Shown here in pieces: positions 19,652 to 20,139 of a DNA stretch of 20,139 bases. The stretch's first letter is position 1. Every line of letters starts with the position of its first letter. The stretch is taken from the NCBI GenBank assembly GCA_027600665.1, contig JADGJL010000286.1, forward strand, positions 1 through 20,139, given 5' to 3'. The position numbers and the translations under genes are program-made. The notes below the pieces were generated by a model that worked only from the letters and a program-made list of their open reading frames with translations, made no database searches and was not told the DNA's origin. This DNA comes from Irineochytrium annulatum (lineage: Eukaryota; Chytridiomycota; Chytridiomycetes; Chytridiales; Chytridiaceae).

Positions 19652-20017
19652 ATGCTCCCCACCCGCTGCCTTTGCGGCGTCCTCACCGCCATCCGATCCG
19701 GGCCACCCGCGCCATGGGCCCTCACTCTTCACAATCGGCTCAACTCGACCGCGCGGCCGACGCCGCCAACCAACCCTCTTACACCCCGTGGAACTGTCGA
19801 AGGCGAGGCTCAGGAAGATACGAAGAAGCCGGCGACCGTGACGTCGCACGCGAAGGAGTCCGCTGGCAACGAGGAGGTTTGGAGCAAGTCAAAGCCCGCT
19901 GCTGGCGTGCGGGTTGGGGGGAGAGCCGAGGAGACACCCAAATTGCCCAGCAAGCCAAGGACCCCTTCGCCCAAGCCCATCCTCACCAAGGAACAGTCTG
20001 CCGCAAAATGGAAAGAG
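19652..20017 (+). CDS. First exon of a putative mitochondrial protein (3' part outside window)
   Basis: An ATG at 19652 opens a 122-codon exon that ends at AAAGAG|GTAAAA (phase 0). The N-terminus, MLPTRCLCGVLTAIRSG, then LTLHNRLNSTARP, is rich in Arg, Ser and Thr without acidic residues, typical of a mitochondrial presequence. After it comes a Lys/Pro/Glu-rich, probably disordered stretch, then PILTKEQSAAKWKE. Codon third positions are mostly G or C, as in the other genes here. The frame does not remain useful beyond the donor: it enters a 23-T tract. A possible acceptor is CAAAG at 20096-20100, followed by an open frame LKGIIGSLKAVDY to the window end, but the true acceptor may lie outside. 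I do not recognise the protein. Confidence 0.55.
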
Positions 20018-20045
20018 GTAAAATCGAGGACTTGCCACCGAATCC

Positions 20046-20068
20046 TTTTTTTTTTTTTTTTTTTTTTT
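20046..20068 (+). repeat. Homopolymer tract of 23 T in a putative intron
   Basis: An uninterrupted run of 23 T lies 28 bp after the donor site of the last gene. It may act as the pyrimidine tract of the intron, and its length is likely to vary between strains or sequencing runs. Confidence 0.85.
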
Positions 20069-20139
20069 CCTGTTTTGCCGTAACCACACCGGATGCAAAG
20101 TTAAAAGGGATTATTGGCTCGCTTAAAGCTGTAGATTAT

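Overview
This is a stretch of eukaryotic nuclear DNA, most likely from a fungus. The evidence is short introns (44 to 76 bp) with GT..AG ends and CTAAC/CTGAC-like branch points, compact spacing, GC-rich codon third positions, and a complete gene for the Wbp1/OST48 subunit of oligosaccharyltransferase. An early-diverging (chytrid-like) fungus would fit, but that is only an impression. All gene models below were spliced by hand, using splice signals, reading-frame continuity and comparison between paralogs within the window.

Two unrelated multicopy families are interleaved across about 16 kb. Family 1 is an F-box protein with a long propeller-like C-terminal region: copy A (157-2447, -), copy B (7273-9407, +) and copy C (11009-14686, -). 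A frameshifted remnant D lies at 6679-6905 (-). Introns fall at the same two places in all three intact copies. Copy C also carries a long N-terminal extension with two CCHC zinc knuckles and five AT-hook-like motifs. Family 2 is a BTB/POZ protein: BTB1 (3483-4627, +), BTB2 (5164-6460, -) and BTB3 (14914-16421, -). All three have a phase-2 intron after the same conserved position and a short second exon. Two BTB remnants are visible, at about 2392-2640 (+) and 16566-16740 (+). F-box and BTB proteins are the usual substrate receptors of SCF and CUL3 ubiquitin ligases, so the cluster looks like a birth-and-death array of putative E3 adaptors.

Between F-box copies B and C is a three-exon gene for a predicted four-helix membrane protein (9620-10472, -). 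A 47-bp piece of its 3' coding end is repeated at 6974-7020 next to F-box remnant D. The last codons of the membrane gene itself appear to run into F-box-derived DNA, so old rearrangements joined these genes.

The right end is ordinary single-copy sequence. OST48/WBP1 (16901-18431, -, four exons) is followed by a 1.2-kb gap with no gene I can support. Then comes the first exon of a + strand gene with a mitochondrial-type presequence (19652-20017), whose rest is outside the window.
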